Shown here: positions 1 through 10,400 of the stretch, piece by piece
How positions within the stretch are numbered: position 1 is the first letter of the stretch
Layout of the letters: each line of letters opens with the position of its first letter
Source: Nitrospira sp.
GTDB taxonomy: Bacteria; Nitrospirota; Nitrospiria; Nitrospirales; Nitrospiraceae
Assembly (NCBI GenBank): GCA_024998595.1
Contig: JACOEK010000006.1
Location: forward strand, 62,001 to 126,000
DNA length: 64,000 nucleotides
Direction: 5' to 3'
Translations under genes and position numbers: made by a program
Notes under the pieces: model-generated
Told to the model about the DNA's origin: nothing
The model's database searches: none
The model's input: the letters and a program-made list of their open reading frames with translations, nothing else

Positions 1-871
1 TGAAAGCATCGGTCGCGCAGGTCATCGGTTCGATCGCGAGGGCGCGACGAGGGACATCCGCGATGGCATCCCCCGTATAAACTACGATCGCAGAGAACGC
101 ACGATCCATCACCACATCGATTGTGCGACCACTTTCCCGATGGCGCAGCGACGCCGTGGCCATTCCCGAGGCATCGCGCTCTAATTCCAGATAACAATGG
201 TTGAATCGACGTTGGCCGATGGGACGAAACTCGCGATAATCCCACTCCGTTCCCTTTGCCGACAGCACCTTGCCGGTCGGCGCCAGCTGCTCATTAAACT
301 CCAGATATCCGGTCGCTGGAATTTTGGCCTCCGCCTTATCGACACACTCGGTGCCGACCGTGAAATAGGGATGGAATCCCACGCCGACCGGGGCCGCAGT
401 CCCGCCCACATTCCGGACGGAAAACGCGCAGGATAATCCCTGTACATCCAGGCTATAGGTGACACGCACCGTGATGGAAAAGGGATACCCGCGCGAGCCA
501 TATTGAGCAGCATCGAGACTCACCTCAAATGTCACGGCTTCAGAACCGTCTTGATGCGTCATCCACGGCAGGCTCCGCACGAATCCATGGATCGCATTCG
601 GCCCTTCCTTATCATTCAGCTCAAGCTGCAACGCCTGCCCGTCAAACGCGTATCGTCCTCCCGCCACCCGCCCTGGAAAGGGAATCAGCACGTCACCCTG
701 CCCACCCTTCTTCTGCGCGCCTCCGGAATATCCCCAGACGATGTCGGTTTCGCCGCCGTGGCCGTCTGTGAGAAAGTAGCGCCGCAAGGAGGCACCCCAA
801 GGCGAGAGGACCGCGCGCTGGTTCTCACATTCGAGCGAGATTTCCGTGTCAGGCGTAGAAGCGAGTGTCAT
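1..871 (-). CDS. Aldose 1-epimerase (galactose mutarotase family), C-terminus beyond the left edge
   Basis: The leftward frame from ATG at 871 is open to the window edge, giving 290 visible residues. It interconverts alpha and beta anomers of aldoses in the cytoplasm. The galactose mutarotase fold is recognised from NAIHGFVR near residue 95 and GVGFHPYF near residue 165, which hold the two conserved histidines, and from AIEPMTCATDAF at the visible end, where the catalytic glutamate sits. Only a few tens of residues should be missing. It lies just downstream of the phosphofructokinase on the same strand (15-base gap), so the two are probably cotranscribed and serve sugar metabolism. The exact sugar is not readable; relatives include glucose-6-phosphate epimerases. 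Confidence 0.85.
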   Translation of the reverse strand, partial: MTLASTPDTEISLECENQRAVLSPWGASLRRYFLTDGHGGETDIVWGYSGGAQKKGGQGDVLIPFPGRVAGGRYAFDGQALQLELNDKEGPNAIHGFVRSLPWMTHQDGSEAVTFEVSLDAAQYGSRGYPFSITVRVTYSLDVQGLSCAFSVRNVGGTAAPVGVGFHPYFTVGTECVDKAEAKIPATGYLEFNEQLAPTGKVLSAKGTEWDYREFRPIGQRRFNHCYLELERDASGMATASLRHRESGRTIDVVMDRAFSAIVVYTGDAIADVPRRALAIEPMTCATDAF

Positions 872-886
872 GATTCGTAAGGCCCG

Positions 887-2152
887 TCACACATCCTTTC
901 CCATCAGATACTCGAATCGTTTGCGGAAATCATCGGAGGCCAATCCGGCTGCCGTCGCCAATCGAACCACGTCCTCCGGCTGACTCAAATCCTCGGAAGA
1001 AAGACGGATCATATACCGGCGGGCAATGGCGTAGGACTCCGACTCGACATCTACCATGCGCACACGCGTGCGGCCCGTCGCGGGGTCGAGAATGTTCCCG
1101 AATGGAATGGGAATAAAGCGCCCGTTTTGGATCGACACCATGGCCGCGGTGCCGCCCTCCAGGAGGAATTGCGCCGCGCAATAGCCCAGATCCCGCGTGT
1201 ATTCCATGTCGAATGAAATGGGATCCGCACAACGAAGTTCATACCCGATGTTTTTATCGACGATGGTGGTCTTGATTCCGAATGCACGCAGTTCCTTCTC
1301 TACCGCCCGCTTGAGCACGAAGCCGAAATTGATCTCAGCCAACCGCACATGTCCGTGCTGATCGCGTTCGACATCCTCCAACCCGTTCAAATCCTGCTGG
1401 TCGAGAATTTCGACCAGGCCTTCGGCCAGGACCGCAACCCCGTCCGACCTGCCGGCACTGAGCCGCTTGATGAACGCGGCCACCAGAATATCGACCAGCG
1501 TCCGCAGACGAATGGGTTTATGGCGAAACTCTTCCGGAATGATGGTCAGCGTGGCGCCGGCCGCCTTGCCGATTCCGAGCGCCAGGTGGCCGGCCTTGCG
1601 GCCCATCGTCACCACGAAATACCAGCGCGAAGTGGTCTCCGCATCGACCATCAGACTTTTGACCAACTCGACCCCGATATGACGGGCCGTCTGGAATCCG
1701 AAGGTGGGAATGCCGTGCGGCAAATCGAGGTCGTTATCGATGGTCTTGGGCACATGCACCACTTGAAGCCGGCCGCCAGCCCGCTGTTCCAACTTCAAGG
1801 CGGAAAAGGCCGTATCGTCCCCGCCGATCGTGATCAATCTGGTCACCCCGAGCGTGTGCAGACTTGCCAGACAGGCATCGAGATGTTCGGTTTTCTGCGT
1901 GGGATTAGCGCGCGCCGTGCCGAGACAGGAACCGCCGCTGAAGTGGATGCGGCTGATATCGTCGATCGACAAATGCCTGACCTTGCTGGTGTTCCCTTCC
2001 ATAATCCATTTGAAGCCATCCTGAATGCCGATCACGTCGCACCCGCCGAGAATGCTTCGAATCGTCGCGGCCCCGATCACACTGTTGATGCCGGGTGCGG
2101 GCCCTCCGCCGACAAGAATTCCCACGACCGGTCGCTGTTCACGTGTCACCAT
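887..2152 (-). CDS. 6-phosphofructokinase, probably pyrophosphate-dependent
   Basis: A 421-residue PfkA-superfamily enzyme that phosphorylates fructose 6-phosphate. The N-terminal GGGPAPGINSVI loop, GGDDT (about residue 105) and PKTIDND (about residue 130) are clear. In this family Gly-Gly-Asp-Gly and Pro-Gly-Thr-Ile-Asp-Asn-Asp mark ATP enzymes. An Asp in the first motif and a Lys in the second mark PPi enzymes, and both PPi-type residues are here. Such an enzyme would be reversible and save ATP. The start at 2152 is preferred over an in-frame ATG at 2215 because AGGGAG lies just upstream. Neighbours are the mutarotase downstream and a divergent receiver gene. Phosphodonor choice is inferred from two residues. 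Confidence 0.88.
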   Translation of the reverse strand: MVTREQRPVVGILVGGGPAPGINSVIGAATIRSILGGCDVIGIQDGFKWIMEGNTSKVRHLSIDDISRIHFSGGSCLGTARANPTQKTEHLDACLASLHTLGVTRLITIGGDDTAFSALKLEQRAGGRLQVVHVPKTIDNDLDLPHGIPTFGFQTARHIGVELVKSLMVDAETTSRWYFVVTMGRKAGHLALGIGKAAGATLTIIPEEFRHKPIRLRTLVDILVAAFIKRLSAGRSDGVAVLAEGLVEILDQQDLNGLEDVERDQHGHVRLAEINFGFVLKRAVEKELRAFGIKTTIVDKNIGYELRCADPISFDMEYTRDLGYCAAQFLLEGGTAAMVSIQNGRFIPIPFGNILDPATGRTRVRMVDVESESYAIARRYMIRLSSEDLSQPEDVVRLATAAGLASDDFRKRFEYLMGKDV

Positions 2153-2385
2153 GTTCTCCCTGTTCCTATCACGGGCTGAAATGATCCGATCTCTGCATCC
2201 ATTCCTAGGGAACAAGCCCCTCTGTATCCGGCTATCCAGCCGGCAGGTCGCGTCGTGCGACCCTACACGGAGACGAAAAGTGCGTCAAGGACGAGCGGGC
2301 GGCTTCTACAATATCATTCGCGAAACATCGAACATGTGCTAGCCTGAGACCGTAAGCCTTCTGCTCCACTCGAAGGGGGTGCTCC

Positions 2386-2766
2386 ATGGTTGAGATTCTC
2401 GTCGTCGATGACAATCTGCAGTTGAGAGATACCTTACGAACGATCTTAAATAAACGGCCTGGCTTTTGCGTCACCGGCGAAGCGGCCGACGGCATCGCTG
2501 CTTCGCAATTGGCCCAAACTCTTCGCCCGACCGTCGTCCTCATGGACGTGGGCATGGCGCGTATGGACGGGGTCGAAGCGACGCGGCGGATTCGAGCCCT
2601 CTTACCGGACACGGTCGTGATTGGAATGTCCTGCCATAACAGCAGGGAAGTCGAGGGGGCGTTGCGTGCCGTCGGAGCGAATGCCTTTCTTCCCAAAGAA
2701 CTGGTTCCCGAAAAAATCTTTGACGTCATTGCCCAGCATCTGCCCCACGATCAAATTCTGCAGTGA
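2386..2766 (+). CDS. Single-domain response regulator (receiver only)
   Basis: A 126-residue CheY-type receiver with no output domain. VVDD near the N-terminus supplies the acidic pocket, LMDVGM near residue 54 holds the phosphoacceptor Asp, and FLPKE near residue 105 holds the conserved Lys. It closely resembles the receiver fused to the C-terminus of the adjacent, convergent hybrid kinase, so it may be phosphorylated by that kinase or act as a phosphate sink. This pairing is inferred from position. The ATG at 2386 follows GGGGGTGCTCC, an acceptable ribosome site. Confidence 0.85.
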   Translation: MVEILVVDDNLQLRDTLRTILNKRPGFCVTGEAADGIAASQLAQTLRPTVVLMDVGMARMDGVEATRRIRALLPDTVVIGMSCHNSREVEGALRAVGANAFLPKELVPEKIFDVIAQHLPHDQILQ

Positions 2767-2794
2767 GGTCACGGAAGCCCCCCGCGCGTTCGTA

Positions 2795-5700
2795 TCATGA
2801 GGCGCCGCAGCTCACATCGGCGCCTTCTCCCCTCGAACTTAACGGCCGGCTGAGAAACGCCTCGACAATCGCCCGGCACAGCTGCCCTCCGGCGCTTTCC
2901 TTCGTGAGATACCCGCACGCACCTGCCTGTTGCATGCGAGCCACGATATCGGGAGAGTTGTGCATGGAGAGCGCCACGATTTTGATGTCAGGAAACTCCT
3001 CCTTGATGCGCTTGGTCGCCACTACGCCGTCGCATCGTGGCATGTTCACGTCCATGACAACGACGGCCGGCTTGAGTGTACGAGTCAACTCGATGCCCTC
3101 CAGACCATCACCGGCTTCGCCGACGACCTCCAGCCTGGGATGACTGTTCACGATGGTCCGAAGGCCTTGGCGCAACATCCGATGGTCGTCTACCAGCAAG
3201 ACCCGGATTTTCGGCGTGGCGTGAAGTGACGCCGCTTCTGGCAGTTCCGGCAAACCCGAGGACGGCTCGGAAACCACGCCGCGAAGCGCCATACCAACTC
3301 CGCCCTCGTCCACCGATTCCATAGCGGTGGCGGCTGGCTGAACAAGCGGCAATTGTAAGATTGCTGTCGTTCCCTGCCCGGATCCTGTTTGCAGATCAAA
3401 CCTACCCCCAAGGGCCTTCATCCGCTCGCGAATGCTGAAGATACCGAAACCTCGTTCAAGCTTCGTCTCCGCTACCGCGACATCACAGCCGACGCCTCGA
3501 TCCGATACGGTAATGCACAGAACCCCCCCAGCTTGTGTCACGGAAATCCGCGCCTCAGCAGTGCCCGCATGTTTCACGATATTCATAAGGAGCTCGCGGA
3601 CCGACTGAAACAGAAGCACCGATTGCTCTTCGGACAAGGGGAGCACGTCGTTCTCCAGGTCCAATGTCACCGTGAGCTCCCGCTGCATTTGGTCAGCCAA
3701 CCATCTTAACGCCATGAGGAGCCCGAACTCATTCAAGATCGGTGGGCTGAGTTGCGCCACCAAGGTCCTGGTATAGGCCAAAGCCCGGTCCATCACCTCT
3801 TGAACCTCGGTCATCGCCTGCATCGCCGCCGGCGACACATCTTCCAATTTGGCCTGTCCTAACTTGATCCGGCTCAGGACCAGGAGTTGCGCCAGATAAT
3901 CGTGAAGATCCGTCGCGAGCTGTTTGCGGATACGATGTTCGGTCAGATTCAAATCCGTCGTCAGCGCCCGCAGCTTGTCCTGCGTATCGGCCAGTTCTCT
4001 GGTGCGCGCGTCCACACGCAGTTCCAGATCGTCTGCCAACTGCCGCAATTGGGCTTGCGCCTCTTTCCGGCTCTGAATATCTTGAACAATGGATATGAAA
4101 TGTTGCGGGGAGCCCTGCGCATCCCGCAAAAGCGATACGGTCAGATGAGCCCAGATGATCGAGCTATTCTTCCGGATATACCGCTTCTCCATGGAGAAGG
4201 TCCCGATCTCACCCGCCAACAGCCGACGGACGGAGGCCCAATCCTGTTCGATATCGTCCGGATGGGTGATCTCGGTAAAGGTCTTGGTCACCAATTCATC
4301 CCGAGGATACCCCGCCAGGGCGCACATCGCATCGTTGCAACGCAGCCAGCGTCCGTCCAATCCCACATGCGCAATACCAACCGCTGCGTTGTCGAACGTC
4401 GCGCGATGTTGCGCCTCGCTTTCGCGCAGCGCATCTTCGGCCATTTTGCTGTCCGTGATATCCTCGGCAAAAATAATGATGCCGCCGATTCCGCCGGCCT
4501 TGTCCCGCCATGGACGAATCTCCCACCGGAGCCAGTAGAGGGTGCCGTCGGAACGCTCGAACCGGTCTTCCTCGACACGCATCACCATCCCGGCCAACCC
4601 CTGCTGATGGGCCTTCCGCCACCGGTCGGGAATATCAGAAAACACCTCGTAGTGACTGCGCCCCAACACCGTCCCTTCAAGTTTATAGTCCGCCAGCCAC
4701 CGCCGGCTCACCGCCACATACCGCATCTGGCGGTCAAACATCGCAATCGCCGCCGGCGCATGTTCGATGAAGAGACGGAGGCGTTCCTCGCTTTCCCGTA
4801 GCGCAGCCTCGGCCCGCTTGCGTTCTGTAATGTCATGGGCGACTTTCGACACCCCGACGATTCGGCCCTCGTCATTACGAATCGCCGAGACTGTCAGGGC
4901 AATATCAATCAGCGTGCCGTCTTTTCGCCGCCGGACTGTTTCATATTGCTGAACCGCCTCCCCTCGCTTGATCTGGTTCATAATGGGCGCTTCTTCTTCA
5001 AGCCGTTCCTCCGGGATGATCAGCAACACTGATTGACCGACGGCATCCTGCCGGCTATAGCCGTACAACCGCTCCGCCCCACGGTTCCAACTGGTGATGG
5101 TCCCGTTGAGGTCCTTACTGACAATCGCATCCTCCGACGATTCGACGATGGCCGCGAGTGTGGCGCGCGCCTGTTCCGCCTGTTTACGTTCGGTAATATC
5201 GACGATGGCGGCAATGAACCCCGTCACATTCCCGCGTTCATCCCATTCCGGCGCATAGGTGACTTGCAGAAGACGTCCAACTGATGCCGCGCCGAGAAAC
5301 TGCTGGTCAAACTTGACTTGCCGTCCCGCGAGCGCCTCCTGCATGAATGGCGCCGCCTGCCGGTACGCATCCGCGCCTAATACATCACGTGGATGCAGAC
5401 CGATAAGATCCTCCGGTGTGCGTCCAACCAGCTCGGCATATTGCCGGTTCACGAAACGATACCGGCCGTCCGATCCACATTGCGCAATGAGGACCGGGGC
5501 ATGATCTGTTACGAACTGCATTTGACGCTCGCTGGCTCGAACCGTGTCCTCTGCCTTGGTGCGGGCCTCAATCTCCTGACGCAATCGCTGTTCTTGGGCT
5601 CGCGCCAGAGAGGTCTCCTGCTGCGCGCGAAGACGAGCCCGCGTGACGCCCTCGGAAAGTGACACGATGATGACGTTGGCCGTAATGAACAAGGCCAGGG

Positions 5701-6142
5701 CCATCTGTTGCTCACCCGGCGAACCCTGCATGTCGAGAAAGAGACCGATAGACAGTGTTGATGAAACCAGGGTCGCCACGATGCCATGGCGCCAGCCATT
5801 GGCCACCGCAATGAACATGATGGCGGGATAGTAGGTGATAAACGTATAGCCCGACCCCCATAACGGTGTCAGGGCCATACGCAGACCGGTCGCCAAGGCG
5901 AGCGTAGCCGTCGTGAGCAGCGAAGGATTTGATTCGGCTAGGCGCGACCACCAGGAACGCGAACCCTGTCGGATCTCGTCCGGAGGCGGAGACGCTGAAG
6001 ACGGAGGATCGGAAGCCATGGGCTCCATCGTCGAGCGATGAATCGGCTCTCTGTGTATGTGGCGATCTACGCGTTCGTGCGCCGCATATTCGGCTAAGGG
6101 GGGGTAGTGTACAGGAATGCCCCACGAGACACCACTCCTCAT
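2795..6142 (-). CDS. Membrane hybrid histidine kinase: DUF4118-like TM, four PAS, HisKA_3, HATPase, receiver
   Basis: A 1115-residue NarX/DegS-type hybrid kinase. Order: hydrophobic DUF4118-like block (about 55-165), four PAS/PAC units (about 200-690, three ending in DITERK or a close variant), a coiled coil, the HisKA_3 phosphoacceptor in ATDLHDYLAQ, an HATPase ending in GFGIFSIRERMKALGG, and a receiver (VLLVDDH, VVMDVNMP, YLTKE) at the end. There is no DNA-binding domain, so output must pass to another protein, possibly the convergent single receiver at 2386. The start is uncertain: ATG codons at 6028 and 6019 also fit, and no strong ribosome site decides. Multiple PAS domains suggest redox, oxygen or small-ligand sensing, which is an inference. 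Confidence 0.88.
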   Translation of the reverse strand: MRSGVSWGIPVHYPPLAEYAAHERVDRHIHREPIHRSTMEPMASDPPSSASPPPDEIRQGSRSWWSRLAESNPSLLTTATLALATGLRMALTPLWGSGYTFITYYPAIMFIAVANGWRHGIVATLVSSTLSIGLFLDMQGSPGEQQMALALFITANVIIVSLSEGVTRARLRAQQETSLARAQEQRLRQEIEARTKAEDTVRASERQMQFVTDHAPVLIAQCGSDGRYRFVNRQYAELVGRTPEDLIGLHPRDVLGADAYRQAAPFMQEALAGRQVKFDQQFLGAASVGRLLQVTYAPEWDERGNVTGFIAAIVDITERKQAEQARATLAAIVESSEDAIVSKDLNGTITSWNRGAERLYGYSRQDAVGQSVLLIIPEERLEEEAPIMNQIKRGEAVQQYETVRRRKDGTLIDIALTVSAIRNDEGRIVGVSKVAHDITERKRAEAALRESEERLRLFIEHAPAAIAMFDRQMRYVAVSRRWLADYKLEGTVLGRSHYEVFSDIPDRWRKAHQQGLAGMVMRVEEDRFERSDGTLYWLRWEIRPWRDKAGGIGGIIIFAEDITDSKMAEDALRESEAQHRATFDNAAVGIAHVGLDGRWLRCNDAMCALAGYPRDELVTKTFTEITHPDDIEQDWASVRRLLAGEIGTFSMEKRYIRKNSSIIWAHLTVSLLRDAQGSPQHFISIVQDIQSRKEAQAQLRQLADDLELRVDARTRELADTQDKLRALTTDLNLTEHRIRKQLATDLHDYLAQLLVLSRIKLGQAKLEDVSPAAMQAMTEVQEVMDRALAYTRTLVAQLSPPILNEFGLLMALRWLADQMQRELTVTLDLENDVLPLSEEQSVLLFQSVRELLMNIVKHAGTAEARISVTQAGGVLCITVSDRGVGCDVAVAETKLERGFGIFSIRERMKALGGRFDLQTGSGQGTTAILQLPLVQPAATAMESVDEGGVGMALRGVVSEPSSGLPELPEAASLHATPKIRVLLVDDHRMLRQGLRTIVNSHPRLEVVGEAGDGLEGIELTRTLKPAVVVMDVNMPRCDGVVATKRIKEEFPDIKIVALSMHNSPDIVARMQQAGACGYLTKESAGGQLCRAIVEAFLSRPLSSRGEGADVSCGAS

Positions 6143-6304
6143 CTAGCCGACTCTCATCGGCCGCCCCAGTGCCCCCTGGAGCCGAATACTTCCCGCGGTC
6201 CACAGGAACATGCACTCTGACAGAGGATTCGACAACCGGTTCAGTGGAGGATGTTGGCGACGGAACAACGCAGGCGGACGAGCAATGAGAGGAAGGCAGG
6301 GCCG

Positions 6305-6685
6305 TTAATGCTCCTGAAGTGAAGAGGGTGGCGAGGCACTGTTACGATGACGATTCTCCAGCCATTGGATCAGTTCAATTCGTAATGTGCGGTTCAGGCG
6401 TTGCTGAGCCTCAAGAGGCACACGCACGAACTCCACGCCGAACTGATTGCCCCTCACCCACTTAATGGTCCCGAGTTCAACCGGCAACGCCGGCGGCTGA
6501 TGATCGAGGAGCATGCTCACGCGCACGTTGCTCCCGCAAAGCACCTCCCGATCACAGGTCACCGAACAGCCTTTTAATGACAGATTGGTCAGGACCCCTT
6601 CACCGACAAAGGGCGCTCCGCCGAAAATAACCGGATAGTTGAGCGGAAACCGGTAGTAGGTTCGAACATACCGACGAGGTGTCAT
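6305..6685 (-). CDS. PilZ-domain protein (putative cyclic-di-GMP binder)
   Basis: A 126-residue single-domain protein. RTYYRFPLNYPV near the N-terminus and NLSLKGCSV near residue 36 match the two PilZ motifs (RxxxR and D/NxSxxG) that wrap cyclic di-GMP. The remainder forms the expected beta-barrel pattern, including the G(T)IKWVRGNQFGVEF strand pair. The ATG at 6685 is preferred over the GTG one codon upstream because AGGGAG sits at good spacing. It stands alone between a hybrid kinase and a rightward lipoprotein gene. Function is probably control of motility, envelope or polysaccharide in response to the second messenger; the target is unknown. Confidence 0.8.
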   Translation of the reverse strand: MTPRRYVRTYYRFPLNYPVIFGGAPFVGEGVLTNLSLKGCSVTCDREVLCGSNVRVSMLLDHQPPALPVELGTIKWVRGNQFGVEFVRVPLEAQQRLNRTLRIELIQWLENRHRNSASPPSSLQEH

Positions 6686-6868
6686 CACAATCTCCCTGTG
6701 GGCGGATCCTACAGAGGCTTATCGGTGAGACGGTATCCTACCTTGGGAGGGGGACTCGGCAGATCAGTTTTCTACGGTCTCAACGATATCTGTCCCGCCG
6801 ACCTCCTGCTTGTAATTCGCTAGGGACCTGGGTAGGGTTCGGCGGCAAGACGCCACAGAAAGGACATT

Positions 6869-7387
6869 ATGCACACGTATCTAGGCCGCATGTGCTGGAT
6901 GGCGGCGATCCTGATGCTCCAGGGCTGCGTCGGACTCGGCGCCTGGACGCTCGGCACACGCAGCGAAACCAGCGACCACCCGAAGATCGACCAGGCCAGG
7001 GGCGCCATCGACCTGCGCAAAGCGGGCACGGAAACAGATCTCAGGACGGCCAAGGAACTCCGAACATACTGGGGTGAACCTGACCGTATCGAATCACACG
7101 ACGACGGAAAGGAAGAATGGATCTATAAAACCGGCGGGCTACGATGGTCCGGAATGGTGCTGTATCTCGTCATCGTCCCCCTGCCCGCCATGGTCCCCGT
7201 CGGCACGCAGTATGTCTCAGTTCTCATCCATGATGGTCAGATCGAGCGGGCCACGCGTAGAGATTGGGCCTTCAAGGCTGGAGCCTACTGCGGATTTTTC
7301 GGGATGATGTACGGTGGCCTGGGGTGTGGAACCGGGACGTTTGAGGAGAAACAGAAAACGCCGCCGGATCTTACGGACGCCTCTTGA
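6869..7387 (+). CDS. Lipoprotein of unknown function
   Basis: A 172-residue protein with a lipoprotein signal: a short basic N-terminus, hydrophobic MAAILML and the lipobox LQGC (Cys about residue 20). The mature part has a small SmpA/OmlA-like pattern (ELRTYWGEPDRIES, then EEWIYKTGG), seen in outer-membrane lipoproteins that assist assembly, followed by a hydrophobic stretch around VLYLVIVPLPAMVPVG. The ATG follows AAAGGAC. It is the first gene of a three-gene rightward unit with the TPR protein and the cyclase-like secreted protein. The SmpA resemblance is weak. Confidence 0.7.
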   Translation: MHTYLGRMCWMAAILMLQGCVGLGAWTLGTRSETSDHPKIDQARGAIDLRKAGTETDLRTAKELRTYWGEPDRIESHDDGKEEWIYKTGGLRWSGMVLYLVIVPLPAMVPVGTQYVSVLIHDGQIERATRRDWAFKAGAYCGFFGMMYGGLGCGTGTFEEKQKTPPDLTDAS

Positions 7388-7475
7388 TTGATCGGAGACC
7401 TCGCTTGTAAGCTGGGGGCCGCTCAGACATGACCCTGCACCGCATGTGTCCCCCGCCTCTCCCAGGAGGTGTACG

Positions 7476-10400
7476 ATGGCCTCATCCCTCGGCATTCGCT
7501 TCACCACCTTCCTGACGGCTCTTTCCCTGCTCACCGCCCCAATCACTGCATCCGCCCTCTCGTCCAAATCCCTGAAACCCTATATCGAGGGCCTGGATGC
7601 CCTCAACGAAGGCCGCTGGCCTGCTGCGGTGGAAGCGTTCTCTCGGGCACTGGACCAGGCAGGCGACGATCCCGACCTCGTGCTCGCCCGTGGAGTGGCA
7701 GAGACGCTGGCCGAAGACTTCCCGCGCGCGCAGAAAGATCTCAGCCGCGCCGAGCGACTTGGACTGTCAGGCCGCGAGGCACAGCTCTGGATCTATGCCA
7801 CAGAAGCGATGAGCGGCATCATCATCGTCCCGGACCACGCGCTTGGAGGCGGGCCCAGAGCTCTGCCATCCGGACGTCCCGCAGTCGTCAGCATCCCCGG
7901 GCACGTCGCCCAGGGCCAGGCCGACTATACGAGTGAGTATGGGTCATTCATCGTCTACCGGCTCGCGATGGAGTATCAGAAACATCGCCTGCCGCCGGAC
8001 TCTGGCGGATCCGGCAACTCCAACGGGACTAAAAGCGCCCAGATGCGGCAAGCCATGTTGAAGGCCGGTCAGCTATTTGCCGAGAAAAACTATCGCCGTC
8101 CCGAGCTGGCGTCCCTCAACCTGTCACGGGCCAAACAAGCAGCGGGCGGCAAAGCGCCCGCTGGATCGATAGCCCATGTGGAGCGCGCGCTGGTCTCGAA
8201 CCCCGGCGATCCCGACACACATTACGAAGCTGGCAAAACCTGGCTGGATGCCGGGAGGCCGACCAGCGCCAGAAGGGAATTCACCATAGCCCTGACGCTC
8301 AAGCCGGATTTCCCTGAGGCCTACCTGGGGCGAGCCACGGCTGCCGCTCGCCTGGGTGACGTCAAACGAATGGAGGCCGACCTGGCCCTGTACAAAAAGG
8401 AAGGGTGGCTCTCGACCAGGCCGGCCCGCTCGAGCGTGGAAGACGAATTGAACGGCACGAGGGTGAACGCGTCGCCCGCATCTTTACTGAGAGAATTGCA
8501 GGAAGCTTCCCATAGCGACAAACCGATGGATCACCTGATCGCGATCGCATCGAAACTTCACCGCGCGATGGGCCATCAGCGGTTGCGTTATGACGAGAGC
8601 TATCAAGATCGCCTGCGCATCCTGGGCGAATCGGTGCGGGAGAATCCGAACAATACGGACACACTCGTTGCCCTTGCCACGTATATCATTGAGGAGGCAG
8701 ACAACCGCGGCGAAAAAGTCGAACCGCGCCGTGAGCTCCAGCCCTACCGTTTTCAGGAATCTCGCGAAAAGGATTTGCAGCACGCGATTCAGATCGCCGA
8801 GCGAGCGCTGGGTCTGAATGCCAAACACGTCGGCGCCATGATGCAGAAGGCCCTGGCCCTGACGGCGTTGAAACAATACAACCAGGCCGACACATTGGCC
8901 GATCAGGCATTGAATCTCGCCGGAAATAATCCGGACGCGTTGCGGCTTTACGCGAAGTTCCGTGCCCTGCGGGCCAATCAGTTATCGAATGAAGCGGCCG
9001 GCCTGCGGCAAGAACGCTGCTCGAGTTCATCCCACGACGACCAGAGAAGCGATGGCGTCTACCGTGTCACCACGACGACCTGCTACCCGCCCTCACAACA
9101 GGATCTGAACCGGGCGGCGCAACTCGATGCCATGGCAGCCGAATTGCGTCGCCGGGCGAAGGCCGCGCTCCAAACAGCCGCGAAGGTGACGAAAGGCACT
9201 GTCGATGGCTACCTGATTCTTGCGGACCTCGCCCTGTGGGACGGAAAGACCGGCGAGGCACAAGGCTATCTTGAGCAAGCTGTGAACCTCGATCCGAAGT
9301 CATTGGAAGCTCAGGATCGCCTGGTGCAGCACTATGCGCAAACGGGACAGCAGGACAAGGCGGAAGAACAGCGGCTGGTCGCGGCCAATCTGGTACACAC
9401 CACCGTCGCACCTTTACTGAGGCAAGCCTGGAAGCGCATGGAGAAAACGGCTTGGCAGGGTGCGAAGGAATTTCTTGCGCGCGCCTATCCGATCGACCCC
9501 GAAGATGCCCGCATTCCTGCCTACCTCGGCGTTATCAACGAAGGAGACGACAAATTCGACGAGGCAGCAGCCCATTACCGCGTCGCCTTGGCCTTGGAGG
9601 AATCCAGGCTGCAATTGGACGAACTGAAGGGGGATGCCGGCTCGCCATTGGGACGAGATGCGCTGGAGTTTGGCCTGGCCATACAAGCTCGTTTCCATCT
9701 CGCCAAGCTGTCCGAACAAACCGGGAGACAGGCGGAGGCACTGACTCACTATCACGCGGTGCTGGGATATGAAAAACGGATGCAACGAGGCTTCGAATCC
9801 CGGCAGATGTTCACCGCCATGTGGCCCGATCAACAACCGGAAAAAGGGTCTCTGGTCATGGCGCCGAAAAACGCCTCCTCCCTTGTCGCCGACGCGCACT
9901 TGCGAACGGGTAAGCTCCTCGCGGCGATGGGAAAACATGACGAGTCGATTGAGCATCTCAAAACTGCGGCTTCATATGGCCCCTTGCGAATGGCCGGTAT
10001 GCCGCAGATCGGCAACGGAAGAGGCGACAGCAACTTCGGAGGTCTTGCCGGTGCACCGGCGGCAGAAGCTCAATTCTACTTAGCCAAGGAACTGTTGGCG
10101 AAAGGTGACCTCGAAGGAGCGCAACAGGCGCTGTACGAAGTGGGCCGTCACCTGCCCGACGAACTGCGCGGGCAACTGAACGAACTCAATATGGCCATGG
10201 GACGCCTGCATTCGCGCCGGCCACGCGATCCTTATGCCGGGATGACCGAGGAAAAGCGACCCTATGTAGAAGCACAGTTACAGCAAGATCAGGAACGCTC
10301 CCGCAGGGCCGTGCGACAGATGGCGCCCAGAGCCCGGGTCGTACCGGAAGTCGTGGGCCGGTGGGAGATGACACCGAGCAACCAGTTTCTTCCAAAGAAG

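Noticed and set aside
1349-2179. Long rightward frame over the phosphofructokinase
   Set aside because: Antisense shadow of a well-supported gene in GC-rich DNA.
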